Shown here in pieces: positions 1 to 13,230 of a stretch of DNA of 64,000 nt. The notes below the pieces were generated by a model, which worked only from the letters and a program-made list of their open reading frames with translations, searched no databases and was not told the origin of the DNA. Source of the DNA: Stenopsyche tienmushanensis (lineage: Eukaryota; Arthropoda; Insecta; Trichoptera; Stenopsychidae); contig WACJ01000096.1 in assembly GCA_008973525.1 (NCBI GenBank), positions 310,001 to 374,000 of the forward strand, in the 5' to 3' direction. The stretch's first letter is position 1. Each line of letters begins with the position of its first letter. A program made the translations under genes and the position numbers.

Positions 1-3000
1 TATGATCTTGATGTAAATTTAAGTCGGTTTTGATAACACTTATTTTATCGCTAGCCCGGTCTATCAAAAGTGTATAGAAAATGTAACGAATACGTCTTTT
101 ATATGATAGAATCGAAATTAATTTGTGAATTTATATGAATTTATATAAAGTAAATGTCCCATAAAAGGTCAATTTATGTCTCAATTCAAGTTTTCATATA
201 TGGTATACCGTCATACTGGCAGCTTGGGTGTTAAGAAACTGAAGATTTATCGCTCATGCTGCAATCAATGCGAAATTGATTTATGCAAGTGTAATTCGAG
301 ACGTGTTTCTTTAATTTTCGAGTAATAAATCCACTCACAGAACGCACTTCTAGTCGAGCCAAAATGTAGTTGGTGGTTGTTTTTCATCTTGCTCTTGGAA
401 AATTTTATGAGTCACGTTTTTTGCGAACGAGATGAGTCACAGGGTGTTCATATCGTGGTGTATACAGCCTTAAACATTGTATATCTATGTCGGGATGTTT
501 TGTGAAATTCGCTGGTGGGATGGTAAATGGGATTTCTGCATGATTCATCACAAAAGCAGTTTTTGTGGAGGTCTGCGATCGATGGCTTTCTCGGGATGCT
601 TTTGGGTGGTGGCTCCTGTTGTAAATAACGGTCATTAATATGCATAAAAATTGTCAAACTGATGTCAGATCTGTTTTCGGACGACGGAGTGTGATTGGTG
701 TCATCTGCCCGAAGCAGCCAGGAGGGTCGCTGGAGCCGCCAGCAAGCATTTGCTATGGAAATTTCTATATTCCCACGAGTTTACAAAACACGCTGCTGCT
801 CGCCTGGATACAATTTACATATCCAGCATGTATGAGTGCTTCGCAAGTCGCGGTCCACTGATACACCATTTGGGAAACGCCATTGTTTTTGGGATCGTCG
901 TTCGAAAGTTGTAACAGTTTTCAATATTAGTCCTTTTGGACAGAAGGAAACTATTCTTTAAGATAGTACTAATTAAGTAACAAGTAACAAAATGGCGCTG
1001 GATTGAAAAAAAAATTGAAAAAACACTTATTTTAAGGGATATTTAACGTAAAAAATACGTATTTTGACCTGATTTGGCGAACTGCCATAACTATACATGT
1101 GTAAAATAAGCTCGTAAAATTTTAGATGAATCGGCGATATGGTTTTTCGAAATACTTTCAACACCACTTGCGAAAATGTCGTTTCGAGGAAAACGCGTTT
1201 AAAGTTTTAAGTACTTAAAAATTGTTGAAAAGGAAAACATACTACTAATCAGCAATTCCAACTCCATAAAACAATCTTTCAGCTATCTCAGTCATGTCTT
1301 CTTGGTTAATCTGGCGTCTCTGCGAGCTATTCTAGTTTATTTAGAAGATTCGAAGCCTTGGCAGTTGGCAAGGCGTATAAGGCATCTGAACCGATTATGA
1401 TCCATATGAAGACCGTTATTCTTAAAATAGGTTCAAATATTTCGTTAAAAATGCAACCTGCAGTATGTGTCGCGATTTCCAGTATATTTTTGCCACAAAA
1501 ATATGTTTCGGTACTGGAGATCATACACACGCGTTGAAACTTTAATTGTTATTTTAGTTATTCGAACGAAACAAAGAAAAACTATACAAATACTATAGAA
1601 TAAATTATTGAACCGAATGGAAAGCTTCTATTAGATTATTAAAAAAATAGCTTTCATCCATCGTACTAGTCATTGTCGTTCCTATCATAAAACAAGTTTT
1701 TATTAGTCAAGGAAAAATAATAAACTACGACAATTTTACATACCTAAAATGCAAATTCATTCATGCACATTAGTAAAAAACTGTAAGAAATTCAAACATG
1801 GGTCTAAATCCAATCTTGAATCTCATTCAGATAAATAAATTCAACAACTATCAAGGTTAATGACTTTTTTTCAACAAGATTATTACTCAACTAATTGCTA
1901 ATAAAAAAAACAGTAAACTGCCAATAAAATGGCAAGTCATCGTCGGACTATGAACTCTGGACTTCCAGTGAACTGAATCAGCATTATTCGTACAATCTAA
2001 CGCCTTTTTATATGCAAAAGATTTCAGCTGAAAATTGCAAAAAAATATCGATCTCGAATCATTATGTAAATAATCTAAAAGCTTCATTAATGGTAGAATG
2101 TTAATGATTGGTTGTTTCGTAATGATATTACATTCCTCCGTCGATACAATTGATATGAAGGACTTTATATAAACATAAAAGGATCCAATTAATAGCAGCA
2201 GAGTTTGCGCTGTTTGTAAAGCGATTTGTGAAGCTTTTATGCCTGAGGACGTCAACATCCAAGCAACCCCATCGGAAGGGCTGCCTAACAACCCTTTAAA
2301 AGCAATGCGCTTCGAATTATCTCTCCCCTGTCCATTTTCACGTCAACATGCGTCTATACATTATTTATGCAGAATGTGCAACACTTCCCCAAGGCATCGC
2401 CCCGGTGATAATCGATCGCGTAGGCGAGCCTTCAATTTTGATATTTTATGATCAGAATCGAATCTAGCTTTGGCTGCTATCTCAATTTATGAATTATGCA
2501 AATCGTGAAGTTTTATTTCCGAGCCGAAGCTGTTTGTCTACCGACTTCCAGGTCGCCGAATAAGGCGATCTGGAGCTGAAGTGGGAGTGCCATAACAGCT
2601 TTATGGCATTACTTGGCACTAAGTGGATTATTCATGCTATTGTTCGTTGCGAAGACAATACAATAGTAAATTTGAGTCGGATTGATTTACGATCTTTCAG
2701 GATGTTACGGCGTGGACAATTTTAGTTAATTAAAAAAATGCGCAGTTCTTCTCGGACACGATGTACGCCATCGGCAGACGCAGCCCACGTCATGTCGAAG
2801 ACGTCTTTATTTCTTTTGAATAGTCCATATACAACGTATTTGTCGCAGAATGAGATTCATGATGATTTGTCAATCTGTTAAAGCGATTTGCATCAATACA
2901 ATCTTGGTATCAACAGTTAAAGACGTAAAATGTTAGCAATGAAGTCACGGTACTTTACTATATGAGCATTAACGATATATGTTTGATGTCAACATATAGA

Positions 3001-3188
3001 TATTATGTGCTTTTATTTATTAAATTCCCACATCGTTTATAATTGCTATGAACATATTGCATATGTTTATAAAGGACATTTAAAGAATAAATACGGCTCT
3101 TAAAAAGGGCAAAAAATTAGGAGCCTGTTGATAATTTTCATATTAATATATCACTGGTACTATTCAATACATGTTAAATTTATAATTT
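1..3188. other. Spacer, no recognised gene
   Basis: No gene is recognised. About 380-860 and 2230-2640 are noticeably less AT-rich than their surroundings, contain short open frames on both strands, and could be regulatory DNA or short exons. A minus-strand open frame (1887-2291, 134 codons from a non-ATG start) has no motif I recognise and spans an abrupt change in base composition, so I do not call it a gene. About 1000-1240 has the A/T-run style of a dispersed insect repeat, but no second copy was seen in this window. Confidence 0.5.
2547..2608. other. Two adjacent perfect or near-perfect stem-loops
   Basis: The first stem pairs CCAGGTCGCC (2548-2557) with GGCGATCTGG (2564-2573) around a 6-nt loop; one pair is a G-U-type mismatch, and T2547/A2574 extends the stem. 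The second pairs TGCCATAA (2588-2595) with TTATGGCA (2601-2608) around a 5-nt loop. Both lie in a GC-balanced block, just downstream of an octamer-like ATGCAAAT (near 2490). They could be a structured transcript or a cis element. The structure is seen directly; any function is inference. Confidence 0.4.
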
Positions 3189-3265
3189 TTAACCCTTTGA
3201 ATAGTGAGTTAATTTAAAATTTTCATAGCCTTAGATGCTATATTTGCTTGTCCGCCACATATCGG
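3189..3265 (+). repeat. Fragment of a TTAA (piggyBac-type) element end, family A
   Basis: It starts TTAACCCTTTGAATAGTGAG and continues through a shared stretch with TTAGATGCTATATTTGCTTG and CCGCCAC. The same sequence occurs in reverse at 62300-62411 and, more diverged, at 58558 onward. The similarity fades after about 3265, so only one end is present. TTAACCC termini and TTAA targets are hallmarks of the piggyBac superfamily. Confidence 0.6.
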
Positions 3266-5904
3266 ACAAATTTATTTAGGAACAGGAAGTATATCTATTA
3301 TTTGAAGCGACGAGTGGCTCAGAGAAAGCAAGGACTTGCACATGTTGTGATAAAGGTGTCAAAGATTGATGTAGGTGGTTTTCAGCTCGTATTTATGTAT
3401 AAATATATCATGAATAGGTGTTTAAACATGCATTCATGCCGTGGGCATATAAACAGCTTGCTTGCAGACATGTCGATAAGCCTCGATATTATCGCGCAAA
3501 GATAGTAAAAATTAAGATTTTTTTAAAGACATACATAATGCATCCATTGAATTCCTTGTTTGGAAAACATTCATACAATATCGTAATTTTCAAGACCATA
3601 AGCTCGGATTCATATGGAAATTATAACACTTGGTTTGGCAGAGTCTCCGGAAAAAACGTGGCGAAACAAACTACCCTTGACTTATTTTTTTACAAAATTC
3701 CAACGACGATAAAAATTAATGATTGAGTTTGAATAAATTTATTTACGTGTATGTATGAACAGTTGTATTAAATATAATATTTGAGAATAGAATGGTTTAT
3801 TTGCGCGGAACTTGGCATCGAAAACATCGATTACTGCATTTTAAAATAAGTTATTATGTGTCGATAATATATTTTGAGAAGATTGAGAGCAATGATAAAT
3901 CCACAGATTGAGAACCCATTGACATAATCCGTATTCTTCGCATTAACGTACCTAAAAACGTGTCGATGTCTGATAATGTAGCTCTTTTATGAATGAATCA
4001 TCTTTACATTATTAAGAGATTGTTACATAAGAAACGCGGATGGGGAGGCTAACAATGTTCATCCCGAGGGATCTCGTAGGAGATTAGAAAGAAAATCGCT
4101 TTTATAAGTGTCAGAAAAGCTCTTCAACGGCGAGAAGAATGGCTAGGCCCTCAATACGAGATCAGCGGATTTAACCATTTAAGCGCTCGTGTATTGCACA
4201 TACACAATTTGGAAGCGAACAAAGAATGATAACTGTTAAGACATTGCGCTATTTGTCATTCTAATATTCAATTTATCAAATTGACAACTTCATTGTGAAG
4301 TTGTTATCCCTTTAAAAGGCGCCAGCGAAAGGTTGAACATTTAGCTCGATGCATATTCAAGTCGTGAATGTTGGTAAACCGATTATCTCGGAACCATCGC
4401 ATTATATCACTATATCACCAATACAAAATAGCACACGGCGCTTTCTAATCTATAGACTGTCGAGATGAATTATGAAACTTGATATCTCATCCCGTTCAAT
4501 TAGAAGTCGATGTATACTATTTTATGTTCGATTAGAGAGAATCAATACAGCGGTTTAGTTTTGAGCGCGAGTCAAAGATCGGCTAATGAATCATATTAGA
4601 GAGAATCCTATTTATACGTACGCGGAAAATGTTGTTTTACCAGATTAAATTTATCCAATGAAACACGCAGATTATTTAGTAACATCGATGATTATTGTGA
4701 ACAATTGAGATTTGAGAGCAATCATTGGTGTTATGGTTGTCATCAGATGTTGTAATTTTCTTCTATCTGCTCGCATAAGCTTATTTTAATGGTAAAGATC
4801 TCGAAATTTTGCAACAACAAAAAACTGAATTATGATAAAGTTCAGCTCCTTGTTCCTATTTAATACTTGAATGTCGGAGGAAGTATTCATACTATCGGAT
4901 CGTTCCAATCCCGTTTTTTGTATGGGGTCAAAGGCTATCAAAAAGTATAACTATATTGTCTTGGATCGAATACTTTTAAGATCTTTACGTATGATAATCT
5001 AAAAATATCATAATGTTATAAAACTTCCATATATATTTCCTGGATCATTATGAAATATTATTAATCTTATGTTATAATATCAAGCCGGATTTAAAGGATG
5101 TAATTGATGCATATTATAGATACATCCATCGATTTTTAATTAAAATCTGCAGCAGAAATTAATGGTCTTGATTGAAATATATTGCAAAAATTCATTCGCT
5201 GGTTTAAGTTGGCTATGGATAATTCATGTGGTGTTCAAACATCCATTCTGTTCACCTTGCCAAAAAGTTTCACGTGATTCTGCAATGTGGTCTTTGGAAC
5301 TGCAAGCGATAATTCTGCAGTGGATTGGACTAGATCAAAGCTAGTAAGTAATTTTTGAAATGTGCATCCTTTAGGTTTCTATTTTGAGATTTAAGCTATT
5401 AGATATTATATTGTATGTTAACACTTCTCCATATAAATAATTGGATGCTAATATGAAAAAGGAAGCATATAATACATAGTAAATGCTTCTTCAGATTGAG
5501 ATTTGGATCATTTATCACCAGCAATACAATAAAATTTCTCACAACAGATTCAGACAGAGAAATATATACGAAGAGATAATCTAAAACAAACCAATAAAAA
5601 TGGGTTGATAACAATATTATCGGAAGTATTGATTTAATAGGACAATTAACAGGATGAACATAGAGTTAAGATTACAGTATTGATAGATGAATGCAATCAA
5701 ACAAATTCTGCATAACTGAATCGATAAAATCTATATTTTGGGATCGATTCTCTTCCGATTTTCGATTGGACAAAAATAACGGTTTTACTGATTATAGGTT
5801 TTTGGTTCAGTTCCGGTTCGAAGCCTTATATTTTAGTCTTGAATTTAAAGCGATATGTGTTGAAAAATCATATAATATAGTAGGGATTCCAAAAATATAT
5901 ATTA
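3266..5904. other. Spacer, nothing recognised
   Basis: AT-rich sequence with only short open frames. I saw no domain, RNA gene or element end. About 4020-4700 is slightly more GC-balanced and could be host regulatory DNA. Confidence 0.4.
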
Positions 5905-6809
5905 GAGTATCCCATAAGTTTCTTTCGTTTTCATATTAAGAAAAAAATAAACAGTAATTTGTATTACATCATAATTCATTGAATAATATATGATCCATTC
6001 TGTTCTATTACCTTTTTCCATCTCTCCGGAAAGCCTCATAATGCCTTCTTGTCAAAATTTCCCATATTTGTTAGCAAAATATTGATCAAGGTACATTTTT
6101 ATATCATTTTTGGAATTAAAATTTTTACCACGTAAAGAATTTTTCAATGAAAGAAATAACAAAAAATTCAAAGGGATAATATCCGGAGATTATGGAGGAT
6201 GAGGAAAAACATCCCAGTCAAATGATAATAATTTATTTCTGACTGCCTGGCGTTATCGTGATGAAAAACAACGCCTCGTCTGTTCGCTAATTCTGGCCGT
6301 TTTCTGGCATTTGCATCCTTTAGATTGTCTAGTTGGAAACAATATTTTGTTGAATTGATCGTTTCACCTTGCTGAAGTAGCTCATAATAAATTACCCGCT
6401 TCCAGTCTCACCAAATGCATAGCAAAATTTTTTTGCGATGTAGGCCAGGTTTAGCTACAGTTAAAGCATCTGTACCCTTGGTCCAAGACCGTTTACGTTG
6501 GATAGTCTCAAAGAGTATCCAACTTTCATCTCCAGTGACAAGTCTCTTCAAAAAAGGTTGGTTATTATGTCGTTGGAGAAGAAGATCGCATGTTGAAATA
6601 CGCTGACATTTATTCGAGTCAGTCAGTTCATGAGGAAACCACACATCTGAACGATTGATGTAGCCCAATTTTATCAGATGATTATGGACGGATGTTCGTG
6701 AAATTTCTAACTTATTAACTATTTCGCGAACAGTATATCGCGGGTTTTCTTCAACCATGGCTATGATTAGATCTGTATTCATTTGCGAAAGAGACTTATG
6801 GGACAACCG
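5905..6809 (-). mobile_element. mariner element, copy 1 (5'-deleted lineage)
   Basis: A 905-bp element is bounded by TA dinucleotides (5903-5904 and 6810-6811) and by inverted repeats built on GTCCCATAAGTTTCTTTCG. The left copy has two substitutions in its outer bases, and the right copy has one (AGTCTC) plus an extra outer base. The transposase reads on the minus strand, so the right-hand end is the 5' end. The 5' repeat runs straight into the second helix-turn-helix region of the transposase, with no first-HTH codons. Copies at 13529 and 36547 share the same junction. Confidence 0.85.
5990..6806 (-). pseudogene. mariner transposase pseudogene, copy 1
   Basis: This is a remnant of a DD34D mariner transposase, the enzyme that cuts and pastes the element at TA sites. 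Reading from 6806 downward, I see the end of the DNA-binding region (EENPRYTVREI, then TSVHNHLIKLGY), followed by the first catalytic aspartate in VTGDESWI and a KPGLHRKKILLCIW segment. The frame then breaks. Further downstream are GVVFHHDNAR with the second aspartate and a short deletion that removes the PHVSLL region. A degenerate C-terminus follows. A normal mariner protein is about 340-350 residues. About the first 65-70 are absent here, including the first HTH, so the protein could not work even without the frameshifts. The longest open piece is 6408-6824, but its ATG lies outside the element. Confidence 0.85.
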
Positions 6810-9800
6810 TATACCACGGACCACACTATTCGGCTTGACTTGATTCGTGCTTCTCTGCTAATTTAGGTATTCAATGAGTTTTCCTGGAAGAATCATACTA
6901 GAAGTTGATCTTGAAAATAAATTAAATTGAAAAGTAGCTCCCAAAGCAAAAAAGGTTGGGCACCTATGATATAATACATTCGTAGCCGATGATGAATCCA
7001 AATATCTTAATTTGTTTAATTCCTACATCTTTAACATCTTTGTCCTAGTATTTTGATGTAAGTAAGTAAAACCATCAGTCTTTAAAGATCTTCGTTTTAG
7101 AGGTTATGGGTGTCTCTGACGTAAATATGCGTTTATGATTGACGTAATTGTTATATTACTATTATGAAATTCATAAAGGGAAATTGCTAGTTAGACTGAA
7201 TTTGTGTGGAACGCATAAGATTAGTATTATTTATAAAATGGTTTTAAATTATTTGTTATTCATCAGTATGGGAAAAATATTTTCAGCAAATGTTAAGGTA
7301 AGTGAAGAAACATCTATCTTGAATAGACTCTTAGGAATGTTATGGAGCAAAAATAGAAGATGGTCAGTGTTGCCTCAAACCGAAATATGTTAAATAGAGC
7401 ATCAAAGACGAGATAAACCGCTCGTAACTGACCATCCTCATTTCCGCAGACCTTCAACTTCAATATTGACTTTCCACCGGTCGATTACCAAACCCAAGCG
7501 CATAACGTGATGTAACGATAATGGAGGTGTGGAAGAGGCGGCCTTTTTTGTCACGCTCGCCTTCCTTCTGCTTCTTCGACAAACAGGTCATGAAAAAATA
7601 TTTGAATAAAACAACGGGCTGCTTTTTTGAACCAACGTTTTCATCATCAGCTCTTGTGTTTAATCAGCTCGACAAATACGCGTTACGAATGCATTACGTT
7701 ATCGAATGCGCTCTCGACCGGCTCGGTTCAACTCACCTGACCAAAGGTTATAATATAACAAAAAACACCGGCATTAACACCAAAAAACATCAAAAAAACT
7801 AATGACTCAAAGGACTCCATAAACAGAGTAATAGCCACTAATTTTTTGGTCGTTATGACGATTAATTTTTTGTAGGCGTTTCGAATACGACGTCTTATTC
7901 CAGCATGGTTTCTTATCCTTGAACTCGTATCTAAAAAGTCATCGCGATGTAGAAATTAATCAATTCAAGCACTGATTAAATCTTTGTTTCTATTCTGCTG
8001 TCACTCTTGTGGCAGCAATTAAATTAATAATCCACAATTGACCTGAAAATCTTGACATCGCAAGTCAATTATAGTGTTAGAGTGCGGACAAATTGAATGC
8101 CAAAAATGACGAAAGATTCATTATTCATAGCATGCTTTTGATGCAATGAATATCCAATTTGCAATTATAGGGCAATCACAATTAAGGAAAAAATGGATCA
8201 TCCCGGGCGAACCAAAACAATGTTCGTCGGCTTCATCATATGATCGCAACAAACTTATGCAAGATAAATTTGTCACAGCATAATGATCGATTTATTATTT
8301 GAAACGTATTTAAACTATCGCGAAATGTCATTAAATTATATATAAATTGTGCAAATTATCAGTTAATATTTTTAATGACGAGTACGACCCAAATCATGCT
8401 TAAATAGATCCTCCTTTTTTATAGTCATTCTCTGTTTCAAATTATTGATAAATTTCACTTTTATCTGAAGCATCTGAAGTTCAACTTATAATATATCTTA
8501 TCAAAACTACGAATTATAAGACACGCCAGACTATTCATTCACTCACTGCTTCAAATTATTGATACAGTTGCATTCCATACAAGTATATTTTGAATATTTC
8601 AGGGCTATTATTATCAATTTTTACTTATATATGACAGAATATTCCCTATGACTTGTCAACAATATGATTAGATAGACGTTAAATCAAAAATAAATGCGCC
8701 ATTCGATTCTGTAGTGGTACAATCAATTAATATGTACATCCAACATTTGTTATTGTATCTTGTGTACGCTGTACGCTCGACAAATATGGACCTATTTATA
8801 TGCTATTTGGAAGCCATGGACATATTATATTGAAGGTAAGTTTGCATAAATTATTTTCATAAATTATGCATTCATTTATCCGGAAAAATCTAACGTGCAT
8901 TCAATGTTAAGCGAGATATAAAAATAAATCAATAGCGTGAATCACTCCATTGGCGCACGTACGAGATTGCAACATCCTTAAAAAATAATATATTCATAAT
9001 GCTGATGATATACATATGCTCGATCATCTAAATTATCCTAATCATCATCGATAGAATTTACATTGCTCGTTCAATATCATCGATGATTATATGTCGATAT
9101 TCAATCGAAGTGCAGTGAGAATGAGACTGCGTCAATATTTCGCTCCAAATCCCTGTTTATGAAAGGTGAATGACTCAATATCCTATTTTGCTTTTACGAT
9201 TATTCGGCAAATTTGCCTCATTCACAGATTGTAATGTTGATCTTTAAAACATGGCTTGATTACAATCGGTGCTTCCTATTTACGTCAAATCTACGTCATA
9301 AAAGCACACACGCGTCAATATGAATGCTGTTATTGATTTTGATACACGTCCAAAAAGCAGAATAAGCACGTTTTCCATTTAAACTCCATAATTTAACCCG
9401 GGTAAAAGGCCAAATATTTATTTTTGGGTCATGAAAGCAATTTTCAATTCTATCAATTTCAACTTCTTTGTACTTAAGCTTTATTTTTGTACGACAGCCG
9501 ATACATATCTATTCGTATTTGAAGTTTCTGTAACCATGAATGTTTTTTTTATCTATTATCATAGATCGCGGGTCAAAGAGCATCGCATTCATGTTTAGTT
9601 TTGTTGAAAATTTTCTTTGAATGCAAAGCTACGCCACGCTAAAAAATCTCTCAATTTGCATTTACATTGTCCTTAAAAAAGATGTGATACTGGATGATAT
9701 GTCATAAGCAAACAATTATTGTATTGTGGGTTAAATTCTGAATTCTTATTATAGATATTTGGATTCAATCTACATTTCAGAGGAAAATATCATTGTATTA

Positions 9801-11436
9801 TCAAATCAGATGTGTTGATATTTCCAATTGATTGTCGTACTAAAAGTCTAACAAAACCATCTTAAAATTTCTATTCTAATGAACTTTATCTTAAGAAGAA
9901 GTACAATAGAATAGCACTGTTTATTGATAAGCCTAAATTATTCGTTGGTGAAATAGAAAATTAATTTCAAATGAACAGCACAACTACCAAAAGAGCACGA
10001 ATATTAGATCAGACAAATTTAGCGCTCAGTCAATGTAAAATCAGATGACTGATAAAAGTCACGATTGAGAAACTCTATGCCATATTGTTGAAAATGTAAT
10101 GGCTTTTGCATGTTTTAGCAGCCAAGTTTATCCTACCTCTTCCTCTTTTTTATACATTATCTAAGGCTTTCGACCAATTTCTATCTGAATTTAAGTATGT
10201 AAGAATGCAGTTTTAGCGGCTAGAAATATTAGCTATTCGTTTTGGTGAGATGAATCCCGATAAATTTAATTTTGATTGATGGCCGAATGTCGATGCAGAT
10301 CCAAGATATACGTTTAAGTCATCGTTGGACAAAAAATTAGTGCAAAAAGATAACCCATCATTTTTTCAAATCCAAGACGAATCAATTATAACAGATTTAT
10401 AAAGCCACGATGCATCCCAATTGATAATAAAACAGGGCATAATGATTTAAAATTTGATCGTTTTGAATATGCTGGATGTCAAATTAATTTTCTGAAGTTT
10501 TTTAATGATCTATTCAACAAGTTTTTATAAAATTTGCGGAAATTGAACAAAAAGCAAGACTCATATTATTCACAAAATTATTTTTAGTGTTTTTGTATAT
10601 GATAAATTAACACTTACTCGACTTTTACGATACGTACGTCTTGCGATATTGTAGTTTAAGTGTTTAAATATATTCTTCTAAATAACGATCATATATTTGC
10701 CATTTAAATGGCAAGTTATATTATGAATGCTTAAAATATTATTTGCAAAATATTTTATAAATCAATATAAAAGGCAGTCATTTTTCATATGAAACCTATT
10801 GTTTTTGATATTCAAAATATTATTTTATTAGCACAAAGAAATTCTCTTAACATAATAATTGATATAATGAAGCTTTCAAACTTCCAATTTATACAGATTA
10901 AAAACAAACGCGTAAAATAAGTCTAACATCTTGTTTTGTAAAAACATTTTCGTTAAATTATTTTGGCAAGTACCGAACTATTAGTATGAATTCATATTTT
11001 AATAAAACAATATGTATTTAAAATTACAATATCATCTACTAAAATTATGTTAATTTACCAACGAGGCAAAATTTTATCATCCAAGTTAAAATATATTTAT
11101 ATTTTACGTACGCTTATATTGTACAATAATAAACGTTGCTTAACATTTCCAATTATATACTTTCCAATGTATACATTGCTATTATTCGCAAAAGTTTATG
11201 AAAGGTCTAATAGATCAAATGTTTGCATAGTGTGCTATTTCCTGAACTGATATTGTAGATAGGGTCTAACCCTGTTTGGGGTGAAAAACATACTGTGTCA
11301 ATAAATTGATCGATACTATTGAAATAAAGGGACGCGATTAATACAGACGGATGATTTTTAAATATCAATAAATTCGCATAGACTTAATTTCCTAATGTCA
11401 ATACTTAAATGATGCAACATGTGTTCCATGGCCTTG
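6810..11436. other. Spacer, no recognised gene
   Basis: AT-rich sequence with no recognisable domain. About 7400-7990 is more GC-balanced and holds a 93-codon plus-strand frame (7521-7802) without known motifs. About 9050-9340 is also slightly less AT-rich. From 9870 to 11430 I see only long A/T runs and short frames. Confidence 0.4.
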
Positions 11437-11650
11437 TCAATCATTATCAACCAATATCTTTATCGCAAGTTGTGTATCGAAACTAGGGAATTCAATCCCG
11501 AGCCAAAATTTCGATCCCAGGATTTCAGGATTGTGATCGAGTGTTTCGTTATTTAGTCTGGATCTGATTTTGATAACCAGGCAAACTGCTGCTGAAAATG
11601 CACCCTCAGCCTCCACACTCGTTAGAGGTATCGTCATCGGATATTTAAAT
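11437..11650 (-). pseudogene. hAT transposase C-terminal (dimerisation) fragment, copy 1
   Basis: The minus-strand frame contains PLTSVEAEGAFSAAVCLV followed by KIRSRLNNETLD. This is the conserved core of the hAT-family C-terminal dimerisation domain, usually written as P-x-S-x-E-A-E-R-x-F-S ... L-R-S-R-L ... E-T-L. The fragment is only about 45 residues of recognisable hAT sequence. The zinc finger and catalytic core are missing. A second copy at 50739-51104 shares almost the same residues, and about 480 bp of flanking noncoding sequence is also shared, so these are two members of one repeat family rather than independent genes. Not functional as it stands. Confidence 0.75.
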
Positions 11651-11995
11651 GCTAGTTCGAATTGATGACAACGTGAGCCCCCATTTTCGTATAATATCAT
11701 CAATGTGACTCGCAAAACTCGCAAAATTCCCGATATCCCGACTAATTATTTATTTCCGTTGCTGCAGATGAATACTTTTATACAATAATACTTTGATATG
11801 ATTCGTAATTATATTACGGAATAATACAAAAATTTTGGACACCGTATCTATTATATTTCATATCGATATTCCCATTATTAGAGTCGAAGTGTAGTAAATA
11901 CATCACCGGTAGGGAAAGGTTAATATAACAATTTGAAAAACATATATCTACTGTATATATGTATACATAGATTATTACAGTCGTTCAATGCTTAA
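11515..11995 (-). mobile_element. Internally deleted hAT element, truncated copy
   Basis: This stretch aligns by eye with 51010-51500 over nearly its whole length. It includes the dimerisation-domain codons and a shared AT-rich tail with ACATCACCGGTAGGGAAAGG. Homology stops near 11995, just where the other copy continues to its CAGTGGCG terminus at 51540, so this copy has lost that end. No target duplication was found. Confidence 0.7.
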
Positions 11996-12019
11996 TTGTT
12001 GTCATAAAAATAATATGGT

Positions 12020-12513
12020 TTAACCCTTTCAAGCCAGATAACAAAGAATGCCAATGACGATATATCGTTGCGTATGCTATAGTTCTTTAATATATGCATC
12101 GGAACAGAGCTCTGTCTCAAAATAAATTTATAGAACGTTATATGAAACTCTCATTTAATAGATGCATACGTTTTGAAGCAGTAATCTCCATATTTTCAGA
12201 TGGTTTTTTTGAGATGGTTTTTAGCGATTCCTTTCATGGGAACATTGTCAAACATTTTTGATATGGTTTTTCATGGCGTATATATGTTTTTAAAAATGTG
12301 GTCGCCACACCTCTTGTAGCTTTGAGCCCAAGATTATTGAGTTACGAGTCCAACCGCTTAACTGCAATTTATTCTATTTTATTTTGTAAAATGATTTTAT
12401 TTTTGTTAAACGTTAAACTTATTTTACGATCAAATCAAATCAAGATTATTACATCAAATTGTTTCGGCATTCTACGCTTAGCTTCAGATTTCGGTCGACA
12501 CTAAAAGGGTTGA
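12020..12513. mobile_element. Possible TTAA element with degenerate right end
   Basis: The left end reads TTAACCCTTTCAAGCC. The right end, on the opposite strand, reads TCAACCCTTTTAGTGTCG with TTGA instead of TTAA. The opposed CAACCCTTT/TAACCCTTT ends suggest an old piggyBac-type non-autonomous element of about 490 bp that contains the tRNA-like sequence below. Only about nine terminal bases match, so this is tentative. Confidence 0.3.
12300..12370 (-). repeat. tRNA-derived SINE head
   Basis: On the minus strand, a pol III A-box-like segment (GCAGTTAAGCGGTTGGACTC) is followed about 20 nt later by a B-box-like segment (TGGGCTCAAAGC). The spacing and order match the tRNA-related 5' region of many arthropod SINEs. 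The stems do not close into a full cloverleaf, so it is not called a working tRNA gene. No A-tail or LINE-like tail is evident. Confidence 0.5.
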
Positions 12514-12606
12514 TATAATCTTTTGATCCATTATCTAATAGTTGTACATATTAGCCTATTTAAAAGTTTAATGGATTTATAGTTACGTCACTTTTCCACC
12601 GTAATA

Positions 12607-12830
12607 CTATGATGTGGCGGCCAATTCGCCGGCATTATATAACTCTATTATGGCAGGTAGCAGGTTCAAAGACCGCTTAGTGTGACCCGTTTTGTGCAGA
12701 CTTTTCTGGAAAATCAGGTCGATGTACCTTCGCGAATGCAATAATTCCATGCTGGCAAGGAAGAAAAAAATGGAAGACTTAACCTTGTACGTTTCCGTCG
12801 TGCTCTTCAAAAGTTCGACTCGAAAATCAT
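12607..12830 (-). pseudogene. Possible LINE reverse-transcriptase C-terminal remnant
   Basis: A 67-codon open frame ends in SLNLLPAIIELYNAGELAA. It loosely resembles the C-terminal tail that closes the ORF2 product of many non-LTR retrotransposons: a basic RRY...R segment, then S-x-L-P-x-x-I-x-L-(W/Y)-N. The DNA is more GC-rich than its neighbours, as would fit a once-coding segment. No reverse-transcriptase core or 3' tail is visible nearby. It could equally be an unrelated short exon. Confidence 0.3.
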
Positions 12831-13192
12831 TTGAGGTTCATGACCTGACGACTGATTTATGACCATGTGCGCTCCATCCGCATTTGCGCACTAGTCTTGG
12901 AGGCGGAAACAAAAAGGTATCATTCACTATGAGGTTGATAGAACAAAGGATATCCATAAAAAGTCTTCATAGCAACACATTCAAGCCCGAAGAATACGGT
13001 GGCTTTTTTTTAGAACGAATTGACAGCCCCACTGCATATAAATTCTGAACGTCAAATCTACCATAATTAAATATCGTATTTTATCGTTTTAATACTATGA
13101 ATATTTAATTGAACGTTTTGGTTTCCGGAAAAATAAGACTAGATAAGACCTTGATTTGATAGAATTCTTAGCTCTTAGACATGATTTGTTTA

Positions 13193-13230
13193 TTAACCCT
13201 TTATGGTCCTATGTCACACACGTTAAGAAA
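13193..13230 (+). repeat. Solo TTAACCCTTT terminus
   Basis: TTAACCCTTTATGGTCC at 13193 looks like a piggyBac-type element end. I found no matching opposite terminus downstream, so it may be a truncated element or chance. Confidence 0.25.

Noticed and set aside
1887..2291. 134-codon minus-strand frame as a membrane protein gene
   Set aside because: It has no ATG start, no motif I recognise and an abrupt base-composition change within the frame; the hydrophobic residues follow from AT-rich codons.
380..2640. A Hox-cluster or other named developmental locus based on octamer and homeodomain-like sites
   Set aside because: Such short AT-rich sites are expected by chance in this composition, and no homeobox exon or known microRNA was recognised.
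6415..6606. Plus-strand frame across mariner copy 1
   Set aside because: It is antisense to the recognisable transposase on the minus strand.
12020..12513. A firm TTAA element call
   Set aside because: Right target is TTGA and only about nine terminal bases match; it is kept as a low-confidence feature only.
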